A stretch of DNA of 64,000 nt, taken from assembly GCF_002847305.1 (NCBI RefSeq), contig NZ_CP025408.1:3679001-3743000 (forward strand), written 5' to 3'. Both the position numbers and the translations under genes were made by a program. This stretch comes from Paracoccus tegillarcae (GTDB lineage Bacteria; Pseudomonadota; Alphaproteobacteria; Rhodobacterales; Rhodobacteraceae). This document shows positions 23,094 through 32,543 of this stretch, in pieces. Within the stretch, counting starts at the first letter, position 1. Every line of letters starts with the position of its first letter. The notes beneath the pieces were generated by a model. It was not told where the DNA came from, did not search any database, and saw only the letters and a list, made by a program, of their open reading frames with translations.

Positions 23094-25592
23094 CTAGCCG
23101 TCCACCCTGATCCGCGCGTTTGACGGATCGAATGGGCTGTCTTCGGTCACTTCGGCATCCCACAATTCGCCAAACATGCGCAGTTTCAGCTTAGTCCCCG
23201 GTTCACTCAGGTCCGGGCGCACATAACCCATGCCGATCTGTTTGCCGAAGGCGACCGAATAGCCGCCCGAGGTCAGACGACCGATCTTTTCACCATCAAG
23301 GAACAGCCCTTCGCGGCCCCAGGGATCGGCGTCACCCGGCCCGTCGATAAGCAGCGTCACGCATTTGCTGCGAATGCCCGTGTCCAGCATCGCCTGCTTG
23401 CCGTTGAAGTTCTTGTCCAGATCGACAAACCGGTCCAGCCCGGCCTCCAAAGGTGTGGCGTCGCGGCCCAGTTCGGTGCCGAAGGCGCGATAGGATTTTT
23501 CCTGACGCAGCCAGTTCTGCGCCCGAGCGCCGACCAGCTTCATCCCGTGCTTTTCGCCTGCCGCAATCAATTGGTCCCACAGATAGCGACCAAATTCGAC
23601 CGGGTGATGCAACTCCCAGCCCAATTCGCCGGTATAGGCCACGCGGATCGCAACGGTCGGGCACATGCCCAACTCGATATCGCGGGCCGAGAGCCAGGGG
23701 AAACGCTTGTTCGACAGCGCCGTCGCCGGATCGGGAGCACGGATCAGCTCATTCAGAATCGCCCGGCTGTTCGGACCGGCCAGCGCAAAGACGCCCCATT
23801 GGTTGGTCACCTCATGGATATGAACAGGGCCAAATTCGCCGCCCATTTCCTCGGCCAGCTTGCGCAGGTTGTCAGCGTCGTAATCAGCCCACGCGCCCGC
23901 TGACACCAGATAATAGCCATCCTCGCGCCGCCGAACGATGGTGTATTCGGTGCGCGTCGTGCCAGCCTCGGTCAAAGCATAGGTCAGGTTGATGCGGCCA
24001 ACCTTGGGCAGCTTGTTGGTGGTGAACCAGTCCAGAAACGCCGTCGCGCCGGGGCCGCTGACCCAATGCTTGGCGAAGGCGCTGGCGTCGATCAGACCGG
24101 CGGTTTCGCGGATCGCCTGCGCCTCGGTCTTTGCGTATTCCCACCAGCCGCCACGGCGGAAACTGCGGGCGTCATGATCAAAGCCCTCGGGCGCATCGAC
24201 GGGACCGTAATAGTTCGGGCGCTCCCACCCGTTCACCTGCCCCATCTGTGCGCCTGCCGCGATCTGGCGGTCATAGGCGGGCGCAGTGCGCAGCGGACGG
24301 GCCGCAGGGCGTTCTTCATCCGGGTGGTGCAGGACGAAGACGTGGGCGTAGCTTTCTTCGTTCTTGCGGGTCGCATATTCGGTCGTCATCCAGCGGCCAA
24401 AGCGGCGCGGGTCCAGCGACGCCATATCGATTTCGGCCTCGCGCGCGGTCATCATCTGCGCAAGGTAATGGCCCACGCCACCGGCGGCAGTGATGCCAAA
24501 GCTGAAGCCTTCGGCCAGCCACATATTGCGCAGCCCCGGTGCCGGACCAACCAGCGGGTTGCCGTCGGGGGTATAGCAGATCGGGCCGTTGAAATCATCC
24601 TTCAGCCCAACCTCTTCCGATGTCGGGATGCGGTGGATGAAGGACATGTATTCTTCTTCGATCCGTTCCAGATCCAGCGGGAACAGATCGGCGCGGAAGC
24701 CTGCCGGCACCTCATAGGGGAAGCGCGCAGGCGCGCCTTCCTCGTAGGGGCCAAGGATCCAGCCGCCGCGTTCTTCGCGCACATACCATTTGGCATCGGC
24801 ATCGCGCAGCACCGGATGTTCGGGATTGCCCGCCGCGCGCCACTCGGCCAGCGCCGGATCGCGTTCGGTGACGATATACTGGTGTTCCACCGGGATGGCC
24901 GCGATCTTGATGCCCAACAGCCGCGCGGTGCGCTGCGCGTGGTTGCCAGTCGCGGTGACGACATGTTCGGCCCTGATCTGGAATGGCTCGCCCGAGGGCA
25001 CCAGATTGCCGCCCTTTTCGATCATGCGGTCACAGGTGACGACCCATTCCTCGCCATTCCAGTCATAGCCGTTGACCTGAATGCGGCGTTCGATGGTACA
25101 GCCCGCCATGCGCGCGCCCTTGGCCATCGCCTGCGTCACATCAGCGGGGTTGATATAGCCATCGGTCGGGTGAAACAGCGCGCCTTTCAGATCCTCGGTG
25201 CGGACCAGCGGCCAGCGCTCCTTGATCTGGGCGGGCGTCAGGAATTCATGTTCGATGCCCACCGTTTCGGCGGTGGCGGAATACAGCATATATTCATCCA
25301 TCCGCGCATCGGTCTGCGCCATGCGCAGGTTGCCGCAGCGGGTGAAACCTGCGTTCAGCCCCGTATCAGCCTCCAGTGCGGCATACAGCTTGACCGAATA
25401 GTCGTGGATATGGCTGGTCGCGTAACCCATGTTGAACAGCGGCAGCAGACCTGCCGCGTGCCACGTCGACCCGGCTGTCAACTCATCACGTTCAACCAGC
25501 ATCGTGTCCCAACCGGCCTTGGCCAGATGATAGGCAATACCGCAGCCAACCGCGCCACCGCCCACGATCAGAGCTTTCACATGCGTCTTCAT
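23094..25592 (-). CDS. Dimethylglycine/sarcosine dehydrogenase-like FAD oxidoreductase with GcvT domain
   Basis: This 832-aa enzyme has an N-terminal DAO-type FAD domain (Rossmann motif IVGGGAVGCGIAYHLAKAG from about residue 8, then STWHAAGLLP, where the His commonly holds the flavin) and C-terminal aminomethyltransferase (GcvT) domains from about residue 430 to the end. This architecture oxidises N-methyl groups of dimethylglycine or sarcosine and passes the one-carbon unit to tetrahydrofolate. The track-like open frame reaches 25994, but the ATG at 25592 begins the FAD motif and has GGAAGGA upstream. It is monocistronic and divergent from panC. The exact substrate cannot be read from sequence. 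Confidence 0.93.
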   Translation of the reverse strand: MKTHVKALIVGGGAVGCGIAYHLAKAGWDTMLVERDELTAGSTWHAAGLLPLFNMGYATSHIHDYSVKLYAALEADTGLNAGFTRCGNLRMAQTDARMDEYMLYSATAETVGIEHEFLTPAQIKERWPLVRTEDLKGALFHPTDGYINPADVTQAMAKGARMAGCTIERRIQVNGYDWNGEEWVVTCDRMIEKGGNLVPSGEPFQIRAEHVVTATGNHAQRTARLLGIKIAAIPVEHQYIVTERDPALAEWRAAGNPEHPVLRDADAKWYVREERGGWILGPYEEGAPARFPYEVPAGFRADLFPLDLERIEEEYMSFIHRIPTSEEVGLKDDFNGPICYTPDGNPLVGPAPGLRNMWLAEGFSFGITAAGGVGHYLAQMMTAREAEIDMASLDPRRFGRWMTTEYATRKNEESYAHVFVLHHPDEERPAARPLRTAPAYDRQIAAGAQMGQVNGWERPNYYGPVDAPEGFDHDARSFRRGGWWEYAKTEAQAIRETAGLIDASAFAKHWVSGPGATAFLDWFTTNKLPKVGRINLTYALTEAGTTRTEYTIVRRREDGYYLVSAGAWADYDADNLRKLAEEMGGEFGPVHIHEVTNQWGVFALAGPNSRAILNELIRAPDPATALSNKRFPWLSARDIELGMCPTVAIRVAYTGELGWELHHPVEFGRYLWDQLIAAGEKHGMKLVGARAQNWLRQEKSYRAFGTELGRDATPLEAGLDRFVDLDKNFNGKQAMLDTGIRSKCVTLLIDGPGDADPWGREGLFLDGEKIGRLTSGGYSVAFGKQIGMGYVRPDLSEPGTKLKLRMFGELWDAEVTEDSPFDPSNARIRVDG

Positions 25593-25761
25593 CCCGCGAT
25601 TCCTTCCTGCCGAACCTTGTATTCGTAGTGCCAGACCAAACCCGCCACGCATCGCTTCGCCCGACATTTCCCCAAGCGAAAGCGACATGCTGCGTCGCGG
25701 CGCTTGCACGGTGCCGGCGATTTCCCTTATCTTCCGCAGAATTGCCCGAAGGAGGACGGCG

Positions 25762-26628
25762 ATGCAGATCTGTCGCGACACGGAATCGATGATCGCATTG
25801 TCAACTGACTGGCGCGCGGCGGGCACCCCGAGCGTCTTGGTCGCCACCATGGGCGCGCTGCATGACGGCCATCGCGCATTGGTCGCACGCGCGCGGGACT
25901 GGGCCGACAGCCGGGGCGGTCGCGTCGTGGCGTCGGTCTTTGTCAATCCGACGCAGTTTGGCGATGCCAAGGACCACGACAAATATCCCCGCACCGAAGA
26001 GGCAGATCTGGCACTCCTACGGGCGGCGGGGGCCGATGCGGTCTTCCTGCCGCAGGCGTCCGATATCTACCTGCCCGACGCGCAGACGGTCGTTGATGTC
26101 ACCGGCCTGTCGCGCGTACTGATGGGCAAGTTGCGGCCTGGCCATTTCCGGGGCGTGGCTACGGTTGTAACCAAGCTGTTCAACATCACCGGCTGCGACG
26201 CCGCGACATTCGGTGAAAAGGATTATCAACAGCTGACGCTGGTGCGGCAGATGGTGCGGGACCTGAACATGCGCGTGCAGATCCTGCCAGTGCCCACCGT
26301 GCGCGAGGCTGACGGGCTGGCCATGTCGTCACGCAATCAGCGACTGACACCTGCCGATCGTGCCGCTGCCCCGGTGCTGGCCCGCGCGCTGGATCGGGCC
26401 GAGGCAATGGTCACCGAGGGCAGGACGGTCGAGGCTGTTCGACACGAGATCAAACAGGTACTGGCGTCCGAGCCGCGCGCGGATGTGCAATCCATCGACA
26501 TTCGCGATGCATCCCAACTGTCCGCCCTGCGCGGCAGGCCGACTCAATCTGTGGTGATATTGCTGGCCGCGCGGTTTGGTGACGTATTGCTGATCGACCA
26601 GCGCGTCGCGCTGCCATCGGCAGACTGA
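25762..26628 (+). CDS. panC: Pantoate-beta-alanine ligase
   Basis: This enzyme joins pantoate and beta-alanine with ATP to make pantothenate (coenzyme A pathway). The 288 aa contain VATMGALHDGHRALV (HIGH-type nucleotidyltransferase motif) near residue 30, VFVNPTQFG, LRPGHFRGVATVVTKLFNI, FGEKDYQQ, and the KMSKS-like MSSRNQRL motif. ATG at 25762 follows AAGGAGG by 7 nt. panB is not adjacent. Its last 85 nt overlap the 3' end of the convergent batD-like gene. Confidence 0.97.
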   Translation: MQICRDTESMIALSTDWRAAGTPSVLVATMGALHDGHRALVARARDWADSRGGRVVASVFVNPTQFGDAKDHDKYPRTEEADLALLRAAGADAVFLPQASDIYLPDAQTVVDVTGLSRVLMGKLRPGHFRGVATVVTKLFNITGCDAATFGEKDYQQLTLVRQMVRDLNMRVQILPVPTVREADGLAMSSRNQRLTPADRAAAPVLARALDRAEAMVTEGRTVEAVRHEIKQVLASEPRADVQSIDIRDASQLSALRGRPTQSVVILLAARFGDVLLIDQRVALPSAD

Positions 26629-27800
26629 TCGGGCCGCAACCGTCCTTGCGCGATCACCTGCCGGACAAAAGCCTTGGCATCGAAACCGCCCGGCGGATCG
26701 GCTGTATAGAGCTGCCTGTCCAGTGGTGTCAGCACCGCAGCACCGCGCCCCTGATGCCCCCGCAACCGCAAATGCGCCACCGCCGCGCGTCGCAATTCGG
26801 GCAGCCGTCCCTCTCGCGCCGCCCGGCGCATCGCCGCGACATGCGGGCTGAACCGCCAGCGTCGGACCTGTCGCATCACTGCGTCCGGCGGTTGCAGCCC
26901 CCGCCCCAGCAAGGCTGCTGCCAGCCCGCCGATCAGGCCCAGCCCAAGCAAGCCGGCCCCGATCAGCCGGTTGCGCGTTTGGGGCCGCGAGGCATCGGCG
27001 ATATTCGAGGCAAAACTGGCAAAACCAAACGGGATAGGTTTCATCGCGGCGATTTCTATCTGGCGAGTGTCCGTATCCATCCACGGAAAGGCAAAGGCTT
27101 TGAGGACCGAAGGCTCGCCGGTGTGTGGCTGCAAGCTCCATTCCCAAACCACGGTCGAAACGGGGCCATCAGGGGTCGGCTCGACGCTGCGCTGTTCGGG
27201 TTCGGTAAAGCTGATCAGCCAGGGCTCGCGCAGATCAGGTCGCGGTGGCAATTGATGCGGCAGCGCACCAAGCGCCTGCAATGTGACGCGGCGGATCAGC
27301 ACTTCGCCGTCGATTAGCTTGCCCGGATCTGCCGACAGTTCATCCGTCAGCGTCAGCCGCCGCGCGGAAAGTGGCGCGAAACCGCCCGGAAAGGGCTGCA
27401 CGTCGATGGTTATCTCGGGCGCCTCGACCTGCACTTCGTGCCATCTGTTGTCAGACCCGGTGATTTGCAGCATATGCGTCACCGGCCCGACCGTCAGGGG
27501 CCCGGCCTCACGGGGAAAAACCGCGATCTTGCGCTGAAATATCTGCCATTCACGGCCCGATATCCGTTCTTTGTACCAGTCGTCGCGGGTTAGCTGAATC
27601 CAGTCGTACCCGGGCGCGTCTGGGAAGGTGAGTTCTGACAGATTGACGGTCGCATCATATTCGGCGCGGATCGTCAGCGGGATCATCTCTCCGACCACAT
27701 GGGAGGCATGATCGTGAAGGATCTGCAGGCGCATCTCTTGCGCTGCCGCGGGCAGGGCCAGCAGAAACGACAGGATCAACACGGCGCAACGGATCACCAT
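26544..27800 (-). CDS. BatD-like exported/membrane protein
   Basis: This 418-aa protein has a signal peptide (to about residue 20), an Ig-like beta-rich periplasmic region (about 21-265, with the BatD-style LTIRAEYDATVNLSELTFPD), one TM helix near 275-298 and a cytoplasmic basic C-terminal part. It is the last gene of the MoxR/VWA operon; its ATG overlaps the TPR gene stop by 7 nt. In Bat systems BatD is thought to be the periplasmic scaffold of the VWA complex. Its 3' end overlaps panC antiparallel over 26544-26628. Confidence 0.85.
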   Translation of the reverse strand: MVIRCAVLILSFLLALPAAAQEMRLQILHDHASHVVGEMIPLTIRAEYDATVNLSELTFPDAPGYDWIQLTRDDWYKERISGREWQIFQRKIAVFPREAGPLTVGPVTHMLQITGSDNRWHEVQVEAPEITIDVQPFPGGFAPLSARRLTLTDELSADPGKLIDGEVLIRRVTLQALGALPHQLPPRPDLREPWLISFTEPEQRSVEPTPDGPVSTVVWEWSLQPHTGEPSVLKAFAFPWMDTDTRQIEIAAMKPIPFGFASFASNIADASRPQTRNRLIGAGLLGLGLIGGLAAALLGRGLQPPDAVMRQVRRWRFSPHVAAMRRAAREGRLPELRRAAVAHLRLRGHQGRGAAVLTPLDRQLYTADPPGGFDAKAFVRQVIAQGRLRPDQSADGSATRWSISNTSPNRAASNITTD

Positions 27801-28414
27801 GGCTGGCCCTCGCGCGGGCGGATCAGGCCCATTGTCTCGCGTCGACGGTACTCGGCCAGCAGCCGCAGCGCCAGGAATTCACCCGGATCATCCGAGATCG
27901 TGGCAAGCCAGTCATCGCTGGCGGCAATGCCGCGCGCGGTCATCATCTGGCGCCAATCGGCATCCTGAGTGCCGGTATTCACGACGATCTGCTCATCGGG
28001 ATTGGCCTGACCCAGCCCCCCTGCCCCTGCAAGCCGCCCCGGCGCAAAGCTGTCGCCGCGTGCCGGCGGATACATGGCCGCGACCAGATCGCGGTTTCGC
28101 CGCGCCTCGGCATCAGCAGGGTTGGAAAACAGCACAGCGTCGAAATAGGCGACCGACAGGGGGTAATCGCCCGTTGCCGCCAGCGAAAGTCCGCGATTAT
28201 AGGTCTCGGTCCGGCCCGCATCGGCGAAGGCGGCATCGGCCGCGTCCCATTCGCCCGCACGGTACAGCGCCACCCCGCGCGCCGCCGGATCGGCCAGCAG
28301 CGGCGCTGCGCCCGCGCCGCCGCCTGCGCGCAGCGCCAGCCGCGCCCAACCCTGCGGGCCGGCGATGGCCAGACATAAAAGCCCCGCCAATGCGATCAGC
28401 AACACCCGCCTCAT
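27794..28414 (-). CDS. TPR protein of the MoxR/VWA operon (BatC/BatB-like)
   Basis: This 206-aa protein has an N-terminal hydrophobic signal or anchor (LIALAGLLCLAIAGP) followed by a TPR-like unit (ARGVALYRAGEWDAADAAF, then TYNRGLSLAATGDYPLSVAYFDAVL) and an asparagine-bearing NPADAEARRNRDLV helix. This is the typical tetratricopeptide companion of BatA/BatB. The start overlaps the VWA gene stop by 4 nt. The C-terminal DDWLATISDDPGEFLALRL segment is also common in this gene context. Confidence 0.85.
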   Translation of the reverse strand: MRRVLLIALAGLLCLAIAGPQGWARLALRAGGGAGAAPLLADPAARGVALYRAGEWDAADAAFADAGRTETYNRGLSLAATGDYPLSVAYFDAVLFSNPADAEARRNRDLVAAMYPPARGDSFAPGRLAGAGGLGQANPDEQIVVNTGTQDADWRQMMTARGIAASDDWLATISDDPGEFLALRLLAEYRRRETMGLIRPREGQPW

Positions 28415-29319
28415 CGTCCACGCCTGAGCAGGGACAGGATCGGCAGCAGGGCCAATGCGGCGATCAGCGGGCCGAAATCGCGGTATTGCGCAGCAGTCAG
28501 GCCCGGATCGCGCTCAGTCAGCCCGGGACGTGTCAGTTGCCGTTCGACTGCTGCCCGGTCCCGCGCCGTTCCCGCAGCACCCCCGCCCAACTCCGCCATC
28601 TCGATCATCGCCCTGGCATCCGCAGGCGGCGCGTCGGGGGCCACCGCCTCGATCAGCAGGGTCGACAGTCGAATGCCGCGCTCGGACAGGCGGCTGGCGG
28701 CGCTGCGGGTCGTGGCGTCAATCCCTCCACCATCCGAGATCAGCACCAGATCGGCGCGTTTCATCTGCGCCAACAACTCGCCGCCCAGGCCAAGTGCAGC
28801 AGCCGGACGGCTGCCATCGCCCGGCATGACGCCCGGCCCCATTGCGGCAATCTGCGTTTCCAGCAGCCGGCTGTCGGCGGTCGGCGCCGAGGCCAGATAG
28901 GCCTCGCCATCAAACAGGATCAGCCCGACCGGTCGTCCCGCAAGTCGCTGCATCAGCCCGGCCGCGGCCAGTTGCGCCTGCACCAGCCCCGGCCCCTCGG
29001 CGACAGAGGGCGAAAGATCCACGGCCAGCATCACCGCATCGACCTGTGCCAGCACCGGCGCATCCGCGCGTGGCAGCGCCGGTCCGGAAAGCCCAAGGAT
29101 CAAGGTCAAGGCCCCGATCAGGGGCACAAAACGACGCCAACCCGTCCCGTCTGCCGTCAGATGGCCCAGATGCTGCATCGCGGTCAGCATCGCGGGCGGC
29201 ATCACCTCTTGCCAACCGCCCGCATCGGGCCGCCGGCGCATCTGCCACAGCGCCAGCACCGCCAGCGGCACCAGCATCAGCAACCAGTCAGGCCGCAACA
29301 GGATCGGCGCGCCGTTCAT
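28411..29319 (-). CDS. VWA domain membrane protein (BatB-like)
   Basis: This 302-aa protein has two N-terminal TM helices (about 12-28 and 64-80), a VWA domain with the MIDAS motif DLSPS (D101, S103, S105) and a C-terminal TM helix near 285-300. The ATG at 29319 overlaps the stop of the preceding VWA gene (ATGA). It is one of two tandem VWA proteins typical of Bat systems, presumed to assemble at the inner membrane with the MoxR ATPase. The client is unknown. Confidence 0.88.
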   Translation of the reverse strand: MNGAPILLRPDWLLMLVPLAVLALWQMRRRPDAGGWQEVMPPAMLTAMQHLGHLTADGTGWRRFVPLIGALTLILGLSGPALPRADAPVLAQVDAVMLAVDLSPSVAEGPGLVQAQLAAAGLMQRLAGRPVGLILFDGEAYLASAPTADSRLLETQIAAMGPGVMPGDGSRPAAALGLGGELLAQMKRADLVLISDGGGIDATTRSAASRLSERGIRLSTLLIEAVAPDAPPADARAMIEMAELGGGAAGTARDRAAVERQLTRPGLTERDPGLTAAQYRDFGPLIAALALLPILSLLRRGR

Positions 29320-30260
29320 GACGGCCTTCTCAGCGCCAGAAACAGCAGGCAGATCAAGGCAAACGCCGCCGGCCAGACCCAAAGCTGATGCCAGAAACGC
29401 AGGGGCGGGCGCTGCGATGTCCCCGGCTCAAGCACATCAAGCGAGCGCGCCATCGCCAGCAGATCCGCCATATCCCGAACCCGAAAACTGGCCCCGCCGC
29501 TGGCCTCTGCAACGTCGCGCAGGGTCTGGGCATCGACGGCATCGCGCGACAAGGGCTGGTTCTCCAGATCCTCGGGGCCAAGCGCGATGGTATGGACGCG
29601 GATGCCCTTTTCCGCCGCAAGTTCGGCAGCCGAGACCGCCGGCACATCGCCCGAGGTATTCACCCCGTCCGACAGCAACACCACGACCCGGCTCGGCGCG
29701 TCGCTGGCACTTAGCCGTTTCATCGCCAGACCCAAACCGTCCGAGATAGCGGTCGAGCGGCCCGATATCCCGATCTGCGCCTCGTCGATGGCCATCGCCA
29801 CCGCATCCACATCAAAGGTCAGCGGCGCGGCGAAATAGGCGCGGTCACCAAAGATCACCAAACCGATCCGGTCGCCCTTGCGCGCCTGCACAAAGGCAGA
29901 GGCGGTGCGTTTGACAGCCTCGAGCCGCGAAATGGGTTTTCCGTCCAGGCTGAAATCCTCTTTCACCATGCTGCCCGACAGATCCAGGGCCAGCACGATT
30001 TCCCGGCCCGACGCAGGCACCATGTCCGAGATCTGACTGATCCGCGGCCCTGCCAATGCCCCCACAATCGCGATCCAGGCCAGCGCCGCGATCAGCAGCC
30101 CGGACCGATCGACGCTGCGCCCCCGTCCCTGCTGCACGCCCTCGAACATTGCAGCAGGCACGCGCAGGGCGGGCCGGGGGCGTTCCGGTGCCGGCCACCA
30201 GCGCCGCAGGATCAGCGGCAAGGGCAAAAGCAGCAGCAGCAAGGGTGCTGTGAAATTCAT
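29316..30260 (-). CDS. VWA domain membrane protein (BatA-like)
   Basis: This 314-aa protein has TM helices at about residues 4-20, 53-71 and 290-310 and a VWA domain between. The full MIDAS set is visible: DLSGS (D93, S95, S97), a Thr/Ser after STAISDGLG, and LLSDGVNTSGD. Intact metal-binding residues suggest ligand binding, unlike some degenerate VWA proteins. It overlaps both the DUF4381 gene and the next VWA gene by 4 nt. Confidence 0.9.
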   Translation of the reverse strand: MNFTAPLLLLLLPLPLILRRWWPAPERPRPALRVPAAMFEGVQQGRGRSVDRSGLLIAALAWIAIVGALAGPRISQISDMVPASGREIVLALDLSGSMVKEDFSLDGKPISRLEAVKRTASAFVQARKGDRIGLVIFGDRAYFAAPLTFDVDAVAMAIDEAQIGISGRSTAISDGLGLAMKRLSASDAPSRVVVLLSDGVNTSGDVPAVSAAELAAEKGIRVHTIALGPEDLENQPLSRDAVDAQTLRDVAEASGGASFRVRDMADLLAMARSLDVLEPGTSQRPPLRFWHQLWVWPAAFALICLLFLALRRPS

Positions 30261-30586
30261 CGCCCGGCCTTTGCAGCGCGTTCTATCTGTTCGTCACGCA
30301 GTTGCGGCGCGGGCAGGTAAGCAGCCTCGCGCAGCGCGGGCGGCAAATGCCCGGTGATGCGCGCCACCGCCAGCAGTCGATCTTGCACAGGCAGGCCGCG
30401 CGTTGCCAGAATGCGCCGCCGGGCCGAGGCCCTCTGGCGCAGCAGCGGCGCCAAGATCAGGGCAATCAGCGCAGCGATCAGCAGCCCCAGCCCCAGCAGT
30501 GCCGACATCTCGTGCCAATCCAGCGCCCGCATCGTGACGGGCAGACGCACGTCGGCCAAAGCGGCCAGCAACTCATCCTGGGTCAT
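30257..30586 (-). CDS. DUF4381 family membrane protein
   Basis: This 109-aa protein has a single TM helix (about residues 28-47) flanked by a short N-terminal segment and a cytoplasmic basic helical tail. It matches DUF4381, which occurs almost only in MoxR/DUF58/VWA operons. It overlaps its neighbours by 4 nt on both sides. A structural role in the VWA complex is inference from context. Confidence 0.85.
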   Translation of the reverse strand: MTQDELLAALADVRLPVTMRALDWHEMSALLGLGLLIAALIALILAPLLRQRASARRRILATRGLPVQDRLLAVARITGHLPPALREAAYLPAPQLRDEQIERAAKAGR

Positions 30587-31425
30587 GGCAGCACCTCGTC
30601 GATCCGGGCACCGAGCGCTCGCAGACGCCCCAGAATCGCCGAACGATCCGACGCGCGAAGGCGGCCATGGCGAAAATCTCGCCCATCGGTAACGGCCAGT
30701 GACCGGTCCTGAGGCGCCGTCTCGGCGGGATCAACGATCAGCGCGATCACCAGCCTGCGCCGCCGTGCCAATCGGGTCAGCGCGGGCGCATCCGCGTCGC
30801 TGATCGCATCGGCGCTGGTCGCCAGATGAACCCGGCTGCCCGGCGCCACCATACGCGCCGCGCGGCTGGCCAGTGCTGCAAGGCCGCCTTGCGGCTGAGC
30901 CACCGGGCGGCTGAGCGCCAGATCATGTTCATCCGCCAGCATGTGAGCGACCGCGCTCATTTGCCGATCACCCTGCCCCTGCGCAATCGCAGCCACGCCC
31001 GCATCTGTCAGCGCCAGTGCCGCAACATTGCCGCTGCGCTGCACAGCCTGCCAGCCGATCCCTGCCAGATAATGCGCCGCCCTGACCGAGCGCAGCGCAG
31101 AGCCGGTTCCCCACAGCATCGGGGCACGAAAATCAGCGATCAGCAGGGTGGTATCGTCGCGATCCTCGTGAAAGCTGCGGATATGCGGGATGCCGGTTCG
31201 CGCGCTGGCCGCCGGATCGATGCGCCTTGGATCGTCCCCTTCGACATAGGCGCGCAGTTCTCGCAGATCCATTCCGCCACCCTGGGGGCTGGCCGGCAGC
31301 GCGCCGGGCCGGCGGGTCGCAGGCCGGTGTCTGGCGCGCGAAACAGCATCTGGTCTGAGCGCCAGCAACTCGGCTGCCCGCAACCGCAGGCCGGGTTGGT
31401 CCAGTGCCGCAGGGACGGCTACCAC
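30583..31425 (-). CDS. DUF58 family protein
   Basis: This 280-aa protein contains the DUF58 core GGGMDLRELRAYVEGDDPRRID near residues 49-70 and a VWA-like half after it (TTLLIADFRAPMLWG). Members are regularly encoded next to MoxR ATPases. The GTG start at 31425 overlaps the moxR stop by 7 nt. No TM helix is evident, so it is probably cytoplasmic, unlike longer family members with two N-terminal helices. Confidence 0.88.
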   Translation of the reverse strand: MVAVPAALDQPGLRLRAAELLALRPDAVSRARHRPATRRPGALPASPQGGGMDLRELRAYVEGDDPRRIDPAASARTGIPHIRSFHEDRDDTTLLIADFRAPMLWGTGSALRSVRAAHYLAGIGWQAVQRSGNVAALALTDAGVAAIAQGQGDRQMSAVAHMLADEHDLALSRPVAQPQGGLAALASRAARMVAPGSRVHLATSADAISDADAPALTRLARRRRLVIALIVDPAETAPQDRSLAVTDGRDFRHGRLRASDRSAILGRLRALGARIDEVLP

Positions 31426-32378
31426 GGCTGCACCTCACGCTGCGCATCAGCAATCAGGTCGCGGCCAACGCGACCTTCGCTGGCGGCGGCCCAACTGGGC
31501 ACCAGCCGGTGCGACAGCGCGTCGGCGGCCAGATCCTCGGCATCCTCGGGCAGGCCGTGGTCGCGCCCGGCCAACCAGGCCTTTGCCCGCACCGCCGCGG
31601 CCAGTGCCAGCGTCCCGCGCGGTGACACCGCGTGTTCCACCTGTTCGGCCACCGCACCGCCTGTCCGCGTCGCCATGACCAGCCGGATGATGTAATCTTT
31701 CAGCAATGGCGCCAGATGCACCTGCGCGACCTGCCGGCGGGCGGCACGGATCAGGTTGGCGTCCAGTGCTGCAATGGGCGTCTGATCGGGCTGCGCGGCC
31801 TCGGCCTCTACCAGATCAAGGATGCTTCGTTCGGTTTCGGCATCGGGCAGCCCTAGCGAAAGATGCAGCAGGAAACGGTCCAGTTGCGCCTCGGGCAGCG
31901 GAAAGGTGCCTTCGTGCTCGATCGGATTCTGGGTTGCGACGACCATGAAAGGATCGGGCAGCGCCCGCGTGGTGCCGCCCACCGTCACCTGACGTTCGGC
32001 CATCGCCTCTAGCAGCGCCGATTGCACCTTGGGCGGGGCCCGGTTGATCTCATCGACCAGCACAAGGGTGTGAAACACCGGGCCCGGCATGAAATCGAAG
32101 CGCCCGGTTTCGGGGCGGAAAACCTGCATGCCGGTCAGATCCGAAGGCAACAGATCCGGCGTGCACTGGATGCGCGCATAATCGCCGGGCAGGTGCGCGG
32201 CCAGCAGCGTGACTGCACGCGTCTTGGCCACGCCGGGCGGCCCCTCGATCAATACATGGCCGCCGGCCAACAGCGCGATCAGCAATCTTTCGACCAGCCG
32301 TTCATGGCCGATCAGCCCCGCGCCTATCTGCGCGCGCAACGCCGCCACCGCATCCCATGCGCCCTGTGTGTCGTCCAT
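31419..32378 (-). CDS. MoxR family AAA+ ATPase
   Basis: This 319-aa ATPase has Walker A GPPGVAKT at residues 46-53, Walker B LVLVDEINRAPPK, sensor 1 ATQNPIEHEGTFPLPEAQLDRF, and the C-terminal lid domain. MoxR ATPases act as chaperones for metal-dependent or VWA-containing complexes. It heads a seven-gene operon. ATG at 32378 follows GGGAGGA by 6 nt; the open frame to 32432 is not needed. Confidence 0.92.
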   Translation of the reverse strand: MDDTQGAWDAVAALRAQIGAGLIGHERLVERLLIALLAGGHVLIEGPPGVAKTRAVTLLAAHLPGDYARIQCTPDLLPSDLTGMQVFRPETGRFDFMPGPVFHTLVLVDEINRAPPKVQSALLEAMAERQVTVGGTTRALPDPFMVVATQNPIEHEGTFPLPEAQLDRFLLHLSLGLPDAETERSILDLVEAEAAQPDQTPIAALDANLIRAARRQVAQVHLAPLLKDYIIRLVMATRTGGAVAEQVEHAVSPRGTLALAAAVRAKAWLAGRDHGLPEDAEDLAADALSHRLVPSWAAASEGRVGRDLIADAQREVQPW

Positions 32379-32543
32379 GAATGTCCTCCCTGCCGCCAGC
32401 ATATGCGCCAAGCGCGCACCCGCCAGAGCCAAGAGCAGTTTCTTCCACCCTTAGGACTAGAGGAAATGCCGTAGGGGCGATTGCAATTCCGGACGGATCG
32501 GCGAACCATGCAGATCGGCACTCATCCCTGGGAGGAAAGACGC

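Noticed and set aside
24066..25628. 520-aa plus-strand frame opposite the dehydrogenase gene
   Set aside because: Antisense shadow; the minus-strand protein has clear FAD and GcvT motifs.
27799..29388. 529-aa plus-strand frame opposite the VWA/TPR genes
   Set aside because: Pro/Arg/Ala-rich low-complexity translation opposite several well-supported overlapping genes.
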